This document shows, piece after piece, positions 27,896-34,867 of a stretch of 64,000 nt of DNA. Source of the stretch: Cryomorphaceae bacterium (GTDB lineage Bacteria > Bacteroidota > Bacteroidia > Flavobacteriales_D > Crocinitomicaceae). The position numbers and the translations under genes were made by a program. Each line of letters opens with the position of its first letter. Within the stretch, counting starts at the first letter, position 1. Below the pieces are notes generated by a model. It was not told where the DNA came from. It ran no database searches and saw nothing but the letters and a program-made list of their open reading frames with translations. The stretch covers positions 44,800 through 108,799 of the forward strand of contig JAIXUE010000002.1 in NCBI GenBank assembly GCA_027483605.1. Reading direction: 5' to 3'.

Positions 27896-28825
27896 TTACG
27901 CTACATCCCAATCTAAAACCAACAAATTTTTGTTGGTTTTTTTTTGCCCATAAAAATGCTGAATTTGACGCACCAACGCTTCTAGGTGCTGCATTTTCAT
28001 ACTCCGATTCGGGATCAGCGCAATGACTTCTCTGGCGGGTGACGCTTGCAGATCTGCAATTTGTTTGATGCCGCTGCGCTGTTCAGCTCTTAGACTAAAA
28101 TTGGAGGGGATGAGTGTATAGCCTCCATTTTTATCTACCATCTCAATGAGCAAAGGCAAGTTACCGCCTTCATAATCCCAGTCAGCTTGGTGCTGCTCTT
28201 TATTGAGTTGACAAAAGTGCAGCATTTGCGTGCGCAGACAGTTGCCTTGATTGAGCAACCAAGGATGGCGTTGCTGTATTTGCTCAAAAGTAATGGTGTT
28301 GTTGGCTTCTTCTGGGCAATAAACTTGTATTTCCTCTAAGAAAAGAGGTATGCTTCTCAAGCGCGCATCGTGGTGCGGGCCCGCAATAATGGCTAAATCG
28401 AGTTCTTTTCTTTCTAACGCTTCTAGTGCTGAGGTGGTTTTGAGTTCGCGAATTTTGAGTTTGACATTGCCATAGTCTGCAATCCAAGTGCTAAATAAAT
28501 CTGGCAACATGTAGGCTGCAATGGTGGGGATTACACCAATTCTAATTTCTTCTTTGACCTGTCCTTTGAGCTGATCAGAAAGCAATTTAATTTTGTCGGT
28601 TTCGGAGAGAATCTCTCGTAGTATCGGAATGAGTTGCTCTCCTGATGGCGTCAGTTGCAGCGGATTGCTGTCCCTGTCAAAAACAGCATAACCCAAAGTT
28701 TCCTCCGCCTTTTTAATCTGCATCGAAAGCGTAGGTTGGGTTACAAAACAACGTTCGCTGGCTCTTTGAAAGAGTAGTTCTTCACTGAGCACCACGATGT
28801 AATTCATTTGCTGTATCGAAATCAT
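27896..28825 (-). CDS. oxyR: Peroxide-sensing LysR-family regulator OxyR
   Basis: The 309-residue protein has a LysR helix-turn-helix (about 3-62; F-V-T-Q-P-T-L-S-M-Q-I-K near 27-38) and a substrate-binding-like effector domain. The redox pair of OxyR is intact: Cys196 and Cys205 in G-N-C-L-R-T-Q and H-F-C-Q-L, nine residues apart as in E. coli Cys199/Cys208. It lies divergent from ahpC, and an ATAG-N7-CTAT palindrome typical of OxyR sites sits directly upstream of its start, which suggests autoregulation and ahpC activation on oxidation. The 3' end of the gene doubles as the tig terminator on the opposite strand. Confidence 0.95.
   Translation of the reverse strand: MISIQQMNYIVVLSEELLFQRASERCFVTQPTLSMQIKKAEETLGYAVFDRDSNPLQLTPSGEQLIPILREILSETDKIKLLSDQLKGQVKEEIRIGVIPTIAAYMLPDLFSTWIADYGNVKLKIRELKTTSALEALERKELDLAIIAGPHHDARLRSIPLFLEEIQVYCPEEANNTITFEQIQQRHPWLLNQGNCLRTQMLHFCQLNKEQHQADWDYEGGNLPLLIEMVDKNGGYTLIPSNFSLRAEQRSGIKQIADLQASPAREVIALIPNRSMKMQHLEALVRQIQHFYGQKKTNKNLLVLDWDVA
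27915..27945 (+). terminator. Terminator for tig, located inside the 3' end of oxyR
   Basis: A 10-bp stem (27915-27924 with 27931-27940), a loop that can pair further, and a T run to 27945 on the plus strand, 48 bases past the tig stop. These bases are also coding sequence for the OxyR C-terminus on the minus strand. Confidence 0.8.
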
Positions 28826-28840
28826 ATAGAAACAATCTAT
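28826..28840. promoter_or_regulatory. Putative OxyR operator (ATAG-N7-CTAT)
   Basis: The 15-base element is ATAG, seven bases, CTAT, the core half-site pattern of OxyR binding sites. It abuts the oxyR start codon and covers the oxyR start point predicted from the -7 box at 28842-28849. Its centre is about 75 bases upstream of the predicted ahpC start. This layout is classical for a LysR regulator that represses itself and activates the divergent gene. Confidence 0.6.
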
Positions 28841-28841
28841 G

Positions 28842-28849
28842 CAAATATA
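28842..28849 (-). promoter_or_regulatory. -7 box for oxyR
   Basis: TATATTTG on the minus strand matches TAnnTTTG. The predicted start near 28836 lies inside the palindrome at 28826-28840. No -33 element. Confidence 0.5.
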
Positions 28850-28894
28850 AAATAAATCGAAATAAATTATAACACTTCTCCAACCAAAGCGCAG

Positions 28895-28902
28895 TATCTT
28901 TG
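28895..28902 (+). promoter_or_regulatory. -7 box for ahpC, lacking a -33 element
   Basis: TATCTTTG is a perfect TAnnTTTG box 35 bases upstream of ahpC. No TTG lies 17-23 bases further upstream, as expected for a promoter that depends on an activator such as OxyR. Confidence 0.6.
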
Positions 28903-28937
28903 TTCCACAATTTAGTAATCCTTAAAAACAAAAAAAT

Positions 28938-29561
28938 ATGTCAACTCTAGTTGGAAAAAAATTCCCAGACATTACCGTGAAAGCCATCGACGAAATGGGC
29001 GATGCTTTTCAATTGAACGTATTAAAACAAGCAGTAGACAACAACAAAAAAGTAGTCTTGTTTTGGTATCCTAAAGATTTTACCTTTGTTTGCCCAACAG
29101 AAATTCACGCTTTTCAAGAAGCGGCTGCTGAATTCGAAAAGCGCAACACAATCGTGATTGGCGCTTCTTGCGACACCGCAGAAGTACACTTTGCCTGGTT
29201 GAACACTGCCAAAGACAACGGTGGTATCGAAGGCGTTCGTTTTCCTTTGATCGCAGATTCTACACGCTTATTGGCGCAAGAGTTGGGTATCCTCGACTAC
29301 GACATGTTCGACGAAGACAACATGGCCGGAGACAACGTACCTTACCGTGCAACTTATTTGTTAGACGAAACCGGAATGGTCTTCCATGAGTCGGTTAATC
29401 ACTTCCCTGTAGGTCGCAATGTACATGAATACATCCGCCTGATCGATGCTTTTGCTCACGTGCAAAAACACGGCGAAGTTTGCCCTGCAAACTGGGAAGA
29501 AGGAAAAGACGCCATGAACGCAACGCGTACGGGTGTTGCAGATTACCTAAGCAAACATTAA
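28938..29561 (+). CDS. ahpC: Peroxiredoxin (AhpC/typical 2-Cys)
   Basis: The 207-residue enzyme reduces hydrogen peroxide and organic peroxides. The peroxidatic Cys52 sits in F-V-C-P-T-E and the resolving Cys182 in E-V-C-P-A-N-W, so it is a typical 2-Cys peroxiredoxin. It is divergent from oxyR and is followed after 4 bases by a thioredoxin-like gene that is a good candidate for its reductant. No ahpF gene is next to it. Confidence 0.95.
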   Translation: MSTLVGKKFPDITVKAIDEMGDAFQLNVLKQAVDNNKKVVLFWYPKDFTFVCPTEIHAFQEAAAEFEKRNTIVIGASCDTAEVHFAWLNTAKDNGGIEGVRFPLIADSTRLLAQELGILDYDMFDEDNMAGDNVPYRATYLLDETGMVFHESVNHFPVGRNVHEYIRLIDAFAHVQKHGEVCPANWEEGKDAMNATRTGVADYLSKH

Positions 29562-29565
29562 GCGC

Positions 29566-29880
29566 ATGTTTAGCGACCTCACTTCCGATTCTTTAGACCA
29601 AGTTCTTGCCGCTAACGCCAAGGTAATGGTTCAGTATGGCGCAGGTTGGTGTGGCAATTGTAAGATTACCAAACCAAAGTTCAAACGCTTGGCTGAGACG
29701 CATCCCGACATCGCCTTTGTATACGTAGATGCCGAACATTGCCCGAACGCACGTCAGTATGCTAATGTGAGTAATTTACCAACTTTTGCCTCTTTTGAAG
29801 GTGGCAAATTGGTTTCGGAGGCGCAAGGAAACAAAATAGAAACCATTCAAGAAGTTCTCGATGCGCTTACCAGTCATTAA
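29566..29880 (+). CDS. Thioredoxin-family protein
   Basis: The 104-residue single-domain protein has the active site W-C-G-N-C (Cys29, Cys32) and the thioredoxin cis-Pro segment L-P-T-F near residue 68. The dipeptide G-N between the cysteines differs from the G-P of standard thioredoxin, which usually alters the redox potential. It has no signal peptide and so is cytoplasmic. Its place in the ahpC operon suggests that it recycles AhpC. It overlaps the next gene by 20 bases. Confidence 0.9.
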   Translation: MFSDLTSDSLDQVLAANAKVMVQYGAGWCGNCKITKPKFKRLAETHPDIAFVYVDAEHCPNARQYANVSNLPTFASFEGGKLVSEAQGNKIETIQEVLDALTSH

Positions 29881-30115
29881 ACACCTTGTAGAGTTCATCG
29901 AACAAAACGACGAAGACTACATTAATGAAACCATGGAGACCCTCGAGTTTTTGATTGAGGCGCCGGGAATCAAAGATGAAGAACTCGACGTCATTGGCGA
30001 ATTGCTTTCTAATTTCTCTGGTGCGCTAGAGGTCCACAAAGAAATCCAAAATGGTGTGCCCAAGCGCGATGCCCTAAATGGCTTCATGAAACGGGTCACC
30101 GGATCGATTAACTGA
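29861..30115 (+). CDS. Small protein of unknown function in the ahpC operon (DUF6952-like)
   Basis: The 84-residue acidic, helical protein opens M-R-L-P-V-I-K-H-L-V-E-F-I. Its start lies 20 bases inside the thioredoxin gene in another frame, so the two are tightly coupled. It has no cysteine, signal peptide or membrane segment. Proteins of this size and start accompany ahpC-thioredoxin pairs in other Bacteroidota as far as I recall; the DUF6952 label is from memory and tentative. A role in peroxide defence is inference from position. Confidence 0.8.
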   Translation: MRLPVIKHLVEFIEQNDEDYINETMETLEFLIEAPGIKDEELDVIGELLSNFSGALEVHKEIQNGVPKRDALNGFMKRVTGSIN

Positions 30116-30118
30116 CTT

Positions 30119-30143
30119 AAAACCACCTTCGGGTGGTTTTTTT
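30119..30143 (+). terminator. Terminator of the ahpC operon
   Basis: A 9-bp stem (30119-30127 with 30132-30140) with a TTCG tetraloop and T run, 4 bases past the last stop codon. Confidence 0.88.
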
Positions 30144-30148
30144 ATGCC

Positions 30149-30156
30149 TATCTTTG
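30149..30156 (+). promoter_or_regulatory. -7 box for prfA (predicts a leaderless mRNA)
   Basis: TATCTTTG ends 4 bases before the prfA ATG. The upstream bases are the preceding terminator, so no -33 element is present. Confidence 0.5.
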
Positions 30157-30160
30157 CGGC

Positions 30161-31240
30161 ATGTCAGATTTACTGAATAAGTTAGAAGCCATTCATTTTC
30201 GCTTCATTGAAGTCGGCAAAATGATCACAGACCCCGATATCATCTCGGACATGAGTCGGTACGTCAAACTCAATAAAGAATACCGCGACCTCGAGGTGCT
30301 AGACGAAGCCTACCTGCGCTTCAAACTTTTGCTGAGCAATCTTCAGAGTGCCAAAGCCTTGCTTGAAGTTGAACAGGATCCAGAAATGCGCGAGATGGCC
30401 AAAGCAGAAATCGATGAGCTCGAGCAAGCGCGTCCGCTCTTGGAGGAAGAAGTCAAATTGTTGCTTATCCCAAAAGACCCCGAAGACGACAAAAATGCAA
30501 TCATTGAATTGCGCGCTGGTACGGGTGGAGACGAAGCCTGTATCTTTGTCGAAGACATCTACCGCATGTATACCATGTATTTCAAAGCCATGGGCTGGAG
30601 CGTTGACTTACTCAACTCCTCTGAAGGTTCTGTCAAAGGCTACAAAGAAATCTCCATGGAGGTTACTGGAACAGGAATTTACGGCTCCTTGAAATTCGAG
30701 TCGGGGGTTCACCGCGTACAGCGGGTCCCTGAAACGGAATCTCAAGGACGCGTACATACCTCAGCCATCACCGTTGCTGTGTTACCAGAAGCAGAAGAAG
30801 TCGATTTTGAGCTCGATATGAACGACGTCAGAAAAGATACTTTCCGCGCCTCAGGTGCAGGGGGGCAGCACATCAATAAAACAGAATCTGCTATTCGCCT
30901 CACACATATTCCATCAGGATTGGTAGTCGAGTGTCAGGATGGTCGTTCACAGCACAAAAACCTAGAGAAAGCCATTTCTGTTTTGCGTTCTCGTTTGTAT
31001 CAACAAGAACTTGACCGCATCCACAACGAGCGCGCGGCTCAAAGAAAAACGCTCGTTTCAACCGGAGACCGCTCCGCTAAAATCCGCACTTATAATTATC
31101 CGCAGGGCCGCATCACTGACCACCGTATCAACAAAACCATGTACAACCTCAGTGCGTTCATGAATGGCGATGTGCAAGAAATGCTCGACGCCCTCAAAAT
31201 GGCGGAAAACGCCGAGAAATTAAAAGGAGAAACCGCATGA
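30161..31240 (+). CDS. prfA: Peptide chain release factor 1
   Basis: RF1 ends translation at UAA and UAG. The 359-residue protein has the GGQ motif at 234-236 (G-A-G-G-Q-H-I-N-K) and the RF1 tripeptide P-x-T as P-E-T at 190-192 (V-P-E-T-E-S); this distinguishes it from RF2, which has S-P-F. The usual RF1 residue between P and T is Ala, and Glu is a variant common in this phylum. It overlaps pyrF by 4 bases. Confidence 0.96.
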   Translation: MSDLLNKLEAIHFRFIEVGKMITDPDIISDMSRYVKLNKEYRDLEVLDEAYLRFKLLLSNLQSAKALLEVEQDPEMREMAKAEIDELEQARPLLEEEVKLLLIPKDPEDDKNAIIELRAGTGGDEACIFVEDIYRMYTMYFKAMGWSVDLLNSSEGSVKGYKEISMEVTGTGIYGSLKFESGVHRVQRVPETESQGRVHTSAITVAVLPEAEEVDFELDMNDVRKDTFRASGAGGQHINKTESAIRLTHIPSGLVVECQDGRSQHKNLEKAISVLRSRLYQQELDRIHNERAAQRKTLVSTGDRSAKIRTYNYPQGRITDHRINKTMYNLSAFMNGDVQEMLDALKMAENAEKLKGETA

Positions 31241-32052
31241 CCAAAGCAGCACTTATCGAGCAAATTAAACTAAAGCAAAGTTTTTTATGCGTGGGTCTAG
31301 ATCCAGATTTAGCTAAAATTCCAGCACATCTGCTACAGACCGAAGACCCGCTTTTTGAATTTTGTAAAGCGATTATCGATGCAACGCATCCTTATGCAGT
31401 GGCTTACAAGCCCAATACCGCTTTTTTTGAATGCCATGGCGTTGCTGGTTGGGAGGCTTTGCGTAAAACAATCGCTTATATACCTAAAGAATGTTTGGTG
31501 ATTGCCGATGCAAAACGCGGCGATATCGGCAATACTTCAGCCTATTACGCTAAAACATTTTTTGAACACATGCAAGCAGATGCGGTAACAGTAGCCCCTT
31601 ACATGGGCTCTGATTCTGTGAAGCCCTTTTTACAATTTGAAAATAAATGGGTGATTCTACTTGCTCTTACCTCTAATGAAGGCGCGAAAGACTTTCAGTT
31701 TTTAGAAACAGATGGCAAAGCCCTTTTCGAACATGTTCTGACACGTTCAGCTGCTTGGGGTAGCCCAGAACAACTCATGTATGTTGTAGGTGCTACACGT
31801 GCCGAGGATATTGCTAGAGTGCGAGCTTTGGCTCCTGACTACTTTTTTTTAGTTCCAGGTGTGGGCGCTCAAGGAGGAGACTTAGACACGGTAGTTAAAT
31901 ACGGTGCGAATGCACAGTGCGGTTTGCTCGTGAATTCTTCACGTGCCATTATTTATGCCAGTAAGGGAGTTGATTTTGCAGTTGCTGCAAAAGAAGAAGC
32001 GCTGAAAATGCAAGCTCAAATGGCTCTGCACGTTCAGCGCTTCGAAATGTAA
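31237..32052 (+). CDS. pyrF: Orotidine 5'-phosphate decarboxylase
   Basis: The enzyme converts OMP to UMP, the last step of de novo pyrimidine synthesis. The 271-residue protein belongs to the longer PyrF type: F-L-C-V-G-L-D-P-D near 16, K-P-N-T-A-F-F-E near 60 and the catalytic D-A-K-R-G-D-I-G-N near 90. Its start overlaps the prfA stop by 4 bases. Confidence 0.95.
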   Translation: MTKAALIEQIKLKQSFLCVGLDPDLAKIPAHLLQTEDPLFEFCKAIIDATHPYAVAYKPNTAFFECHGVAGWEALRKTIAYIPKECLVIADAKRGDIGNTSAYYAKTFFEHMQADAVTVAPYMGSDSVKPFLQFENKWVILLALTSNEGAKDFQFLETDGKALFEHVLTRSAAWGSPEQLMYVVGATRAEDIARVRALAPDYFFLVPGVGAQGGDLDTVVKYGANAQCGLLVNSSRAIIYASKGVDFAVAAKEEALKMQAQMALHVQRFEM

Positions 32053-32059
32053 AGCAAGT

Positions 32060-32203
32060 TTAGCGTGTAGCTAAATCTGCATTTTGTGTCGTTTGCTCAA
32101 GGCTTCCGTAAGCATCGCAGCTTGCAGTACGACCTGCGCCACAAGAAGCTAGTACGAATAGTGTAGCGAATGCCGCGAGGATAAGTGTGAATTTAGTTTT
32201 CAT
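32060..32203 (-). CDS. 47-residue lipoprotein
   Basis: A short frame on the minus strand encodes M-K-T-K-F, a hydrophobic core and a perfect lipobox L-A-S-C (Cys21), leaving a mature peptide of 27 residues with a second cysteine in A-S-C-D-A-Y-G-S (Cys29). A TAACTTTG promoter box (32249-32256) precedes it by about 45 bases. It fills the gap between pyrF and the Omp85-like gene and starts 95 bases from that gene in the divergent direction. The function is unknown. The intact lipobox and the promoter argue that it is real. Confidence 0.75.
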   Translation of the reverse strand: MKTKFTLILAAFATLFVLASCGAGRTASCDAYGSLEQTTQNADLATR

Positions 32204-32248
32204 GGTGTGTTTGTTTTGTTGTTGCTGCGTTTAACGGCGTTTGTCACA

Positions 32249-32256
32249 CAAAGTTA
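32249..32256 (-). promoter_or_regulatory. -7 box for the 47-residue lipoprotein gene
   Basis: TAACTTTG on the minus strand matches TAnnTTTG; the predicted start near 32243 gives a leader of about 40 bases. No clear -33 element. Confidence 0.5.
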
Positions 32257-32298
32257 CAATTTTTGAAAAATTAGCACGTTATTTCTTTAATCTTAAGG

Positions 32299-33933
32299 AT
32301 GCAAGTTGTAAGAAGGTTGTTGTTTTTGTTAGGTTGGGTGTGGCAAATCCATGCACAACAACAGCAGTTTGCAGTAGAGCCGTTGCAACCGGCACTTGTC
32401 AAGCCAATGGCTTTCTTGCAAATTGATACAGCTGTAAAATACAACCTTGTCTCTTGGCAAAAGCAAACAAACGTTTGGCAATTAAAAGCACTTGATGCCG
32501 GCTATTTTCTTTTTGCGCTCGAGGCTTCCAAACGAAGCGACTCTATTTCTTACTATCAGATTGTTCCGGGGCCTGTTTTTAAGGGGATTTCATTGTCTAC
32601 TCAGCAAAGCAGAACGGGTACTGATGAATGGATTCAAGCAAAAGAATTACAAAAACTTGTACAAGACTCCTTGCGTCAGCTCCTGAATAACGGCTATCCA
32701 TTTGGGCAAGTTCATTTGCAGATGAGTTCTGGCAATCAGCTTTTTATGGAGTTGAAAGTACACAAAGGGCCTGAGGTGCGTTGGGGTGAGCTGCACATCA
32801 AGCCGGAGGGCATTATTCAAGAAAAAGTACTTTCTAACCTGCTGCAAATTCATCCTGGTGATCTTTTTAGCGAAAAAGATCTTCTACAAATACAAGATAA
32901 ACTGGCTGGCCAGTTGCCTTTTAAGTTATTACGCGCGCCAGAATGGGCATACACCGATGAGCGCGCAGACCTCTATTTCTTTCTGGAAAGAATTAAAATG
33001 AGTTCAGCCACAGGCATCATTGGCCTGCAACCAAACCCAGCAACGCAAAAAACAGCGTTGGTAGGTGAATTCAATCTGCAACTTCAAAATACCTTCCAGA
33101 AAAATGAAAAATTCTTGCTGCATTGGCGCAGTATTGCACCACAAACCCAAATGCTCAAAAGCTCGCTCGCTTGGCCTTATATTGGTGGCTCGCCATATGG
33201 CTTAAGCTCGGGTTTTACACTCTATCGCCGAGACACCTCTTTTCTAGAAGTGAAAGGAAATTTAGGATTGACGTACTTGTTTGCTAATAATTGGCAATTG
33301 CTTGCACAGCTAGATTTTTGGCGTTCAAATACCTTGCTTGTTTCCTCTGCTGCCAACAGTATATCTAATTTCAGTACACTTGCTTATGGCATCGGCTTGC
33401 AAAAACAACAGCTTGATTTTATGCCTAATCCTAGAAAAGGCATACAAGTCAAAGCTCTTTATCTTGTGGGAAATAAAAAAGCAGCAGCAGAGCAGCTCAC
33501 TTGGCGCCTAGAGTTGACTCAGCGCTACTTTGTCCCCCTATCCAAACGTCAGGTTTTGTGTCTGAGTCAAGAATTTGATCACATTCAGGCTGCAAACCTC
33601 TATACCAATGAGCTTTACCGCTTTGGTGGTTTGGAACGCATGCGTGGTTTTGACGAAGAAGCTTTTTTTGCTTCCACAATTGTTTTTGCTGGTTTAGAGT
33701 ATCGTTTTTTACTCGATGAATATGCCCATTTTTTAGTTTTTTCGGATTGGTCTTGGTTTGAAAACAAAGTGCTCAATAATACGCAAACTGCTGTCTATGC
33801 CTTTGGCTTGGGCTTGGTAATGGGCTCAGATAATGGTCAGTTCAAATTGAGTTATGGTCTGGGCGCTGAGCTTGGAAAGGGACTTCAACTCAATGCGGGT
33901 AAATTACACTTGGGCTATATTTCCTATTTTTAG
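32299..33933 (+). CDS. Omp85-superfamily outer membrane protein (POTRA plus beta-barrel)
   Basis: The 544-residue protein has a signal peptide (about 1-19), an N-terminal region with POTRA-like repeats (about 95-235; K-V-H-K-G-P-E-V-R-W-G-E-L and H-P-G-D-L-F-S-E-K-D-L are typical) and a C-terminal barrel of about 300 residues. The barrel holds M-R-G-F-D-E near 445, the position of the R-G-F/Y motif of BamA and FhaC proteins, and ends in aromatic Y-I-S-Y-F. The superfamily inserts or secretes proteins at the outer membrane; the substrate is unknown. It is shorter than BamA and is 3 bases upstream of rdgB. Confidence 0.85.
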   Translation: MQVVRRLLFLLGWVWQIHAQQQQFAVEPLQPALVKPMAFLQIDTAVKYNLVSWQKQTNVWQLKALDAGYFLFALEASKRSDSISYYQIVPGPVFKGISLSTQQSRTGTDEWIQAKELQKLVQDSLRQLLNNGYPFGQVHLQMSSGNQLFMELKVHKGPEVRWGELHIKPEGIIQEKVLSNLLQIHPGDLFSEKDLLQIQDKLAGQLPFKLLRAPEWAYTDERADLYFFLERIKMSSATGIIGLQPNPATQKTALVGEFNLQLQNTFQKNEKFLLHWRSIAPQTQMLKSSLAWPYIGGSPYGLSSGFTLYRRDTSFLEVKGNLGLTYLFANNWQLLAQLDFWRSNTLLVSSAANSISNFSTLAYGIGLQKQQLDFMPNPRKGIQVKALYLVGNKKAAAEQLTWRLELTQRYFVPLSKRQVLCLSQEFDHIQAANLYTNELYRFGGLERMRGFDEEAFFASTIVFAGLEYRFLLDEYAHFLVFSDWSWFENKVLNNTQTAVYAFGLGLVMGSDNGQFKLSYGLGAELGKGLQLNAGKLHLGYISYF

Positions 33934-33936
33934 TCC

Positions 33937-34512
33937 ATGAAAATCGTATTTGCAAGTCATAATCAAAAGAAAGCTACAGAAATAAGGTCAGTTTTGCCCA
34001 AAGGCATGTCTCTTCTCACCCTTTACGACCTCGCGCTAGAAGAAGAAATACCCGAGAACGAACCAACCATTGAAGGCAACTCTGCCTTCAAGGCAAATTG
34101 GGTTTTACAGCGTTTTGGTTTGCCTTGTTTTGCCGATGATACGGGTTTGGAGGTTGCCGCTTTAAATGGCGCTCCGGGGGTTCATTCTGCTCGTTTTGCT
34201 GGGCTTGACCGAAGTGATGAAGCCAATATGAACAAATTATTGGCGGCACTAGAAGATTCCGCAGATCGGAGCGCGCAGTTCAAGACCGTTATAACGTATT
34301 GTGATGGCTTGATCCAACAGCAGTTTACAGGAATTGTAACAGGCGTGATTGCCAAAGAAAAAACAGGCACAGAAGGTTTTGGTTACGACCCAATATTTAT
34401 TCCCGAAGACCAAAGTTTGACCTTTGCTCAGATGCAACTTTCTGAGAAGAATTTGTATAGTCATCGGGCAAGAGCAATGGCTCAGTTTCTCAATTTTTTA
34501 GAAACAAGATAG
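33937..34512 (+). CDS. rdgB: XTP/dITP pyrophosphatase (non-canonical purine NTPase)
   Basis: RdgB/HAM1 removes ITP, dITP and XTP from the nucleotide pool. The 191-residue protein has the start I-V-F-A-S-H-N-Q-K-K, the F-A-D-D-T-G-L-E-V-A motif near 65, A-P-G-V-H-S-A-R-F-A-G near 78 and F-G-Y-D-P-I-F near 148. It is convergent with folB, with 1 base between them. Confidence 0.95.
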   Translation: MKIVFASHNQKKATEIRSVLPKGMSLLTLYDLALEEEIPENEPTIEGNSAFKANWVLQRFGLPCFADDTGLEVAALNGAPGVHSARFAGLDRSDEANMNKLLAALEDSADRSAQFKTVITYCDGLIQQQFTGIVTGVIAKEKTGTEGFGYDPIFIPEDQSLTFAQMQLSEKNLYSHRARAMAQFLNFLETR

Positions 34513-34513
34513 T

Positions 34514-34867
34514 TTAGGCTTCAATCACGATGGCAACAGACTGCACATCTCCGTTGATTGGAGGACACAGTTTGGTGATTTTGACTTGTAGCGAAAAAAT
34601 GCCTTTTAATTCACTTTTGATCCTGTCGACGATGCGTTGGCCAACGTGCTCTATGAGTTTGGAACGGATGGCCATTTCTTGAGTCACGATGCGGTTTACA
34701 TCAACGTAATCTATGGTATCTGATAGCGTGTCTTGGGCAGCGGCTTTAGTGAAGTCGGTGTGCAGTTCGATGTCGACGATGTAATGCCCGCCTATGCGGC
34801 CTTCTTCAGGCAAACAACCATGATAAGCATAGCATTGGATGCCGCTGACGAAGATTTTATGCTTCAT
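34514..34867 (-). CDS. folB: Dihydroneopterin aldolase
   Basis: FolB cleaves dihydroneopterin in folate synthesis. The 117-residue protein has the family start I-F-V-S-G-I-Q-C-Y-A-Y-H-G, E-E-G-R-I-G-G, D-T-L-S-D-T-I-D-Y near 47 and L-I-E-H-V-G near 72, with the catalytic Lys in V-K-I-T-K-L-C-P-P. Its start overlaps the gltX end by 11 bases. Confidence 0.94.
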   Translation of the reverse strand: MKHKIFVSGIQCYAYHGCLPEEGRIGGHYIVDIELHTDFTKAAAQDTLSDTIDYVDVNRIVTQEMAIRSKLIEHVGQRIVDRIKSELKGIFSLQVKITKLCPPINGDVQSVAIVIEA

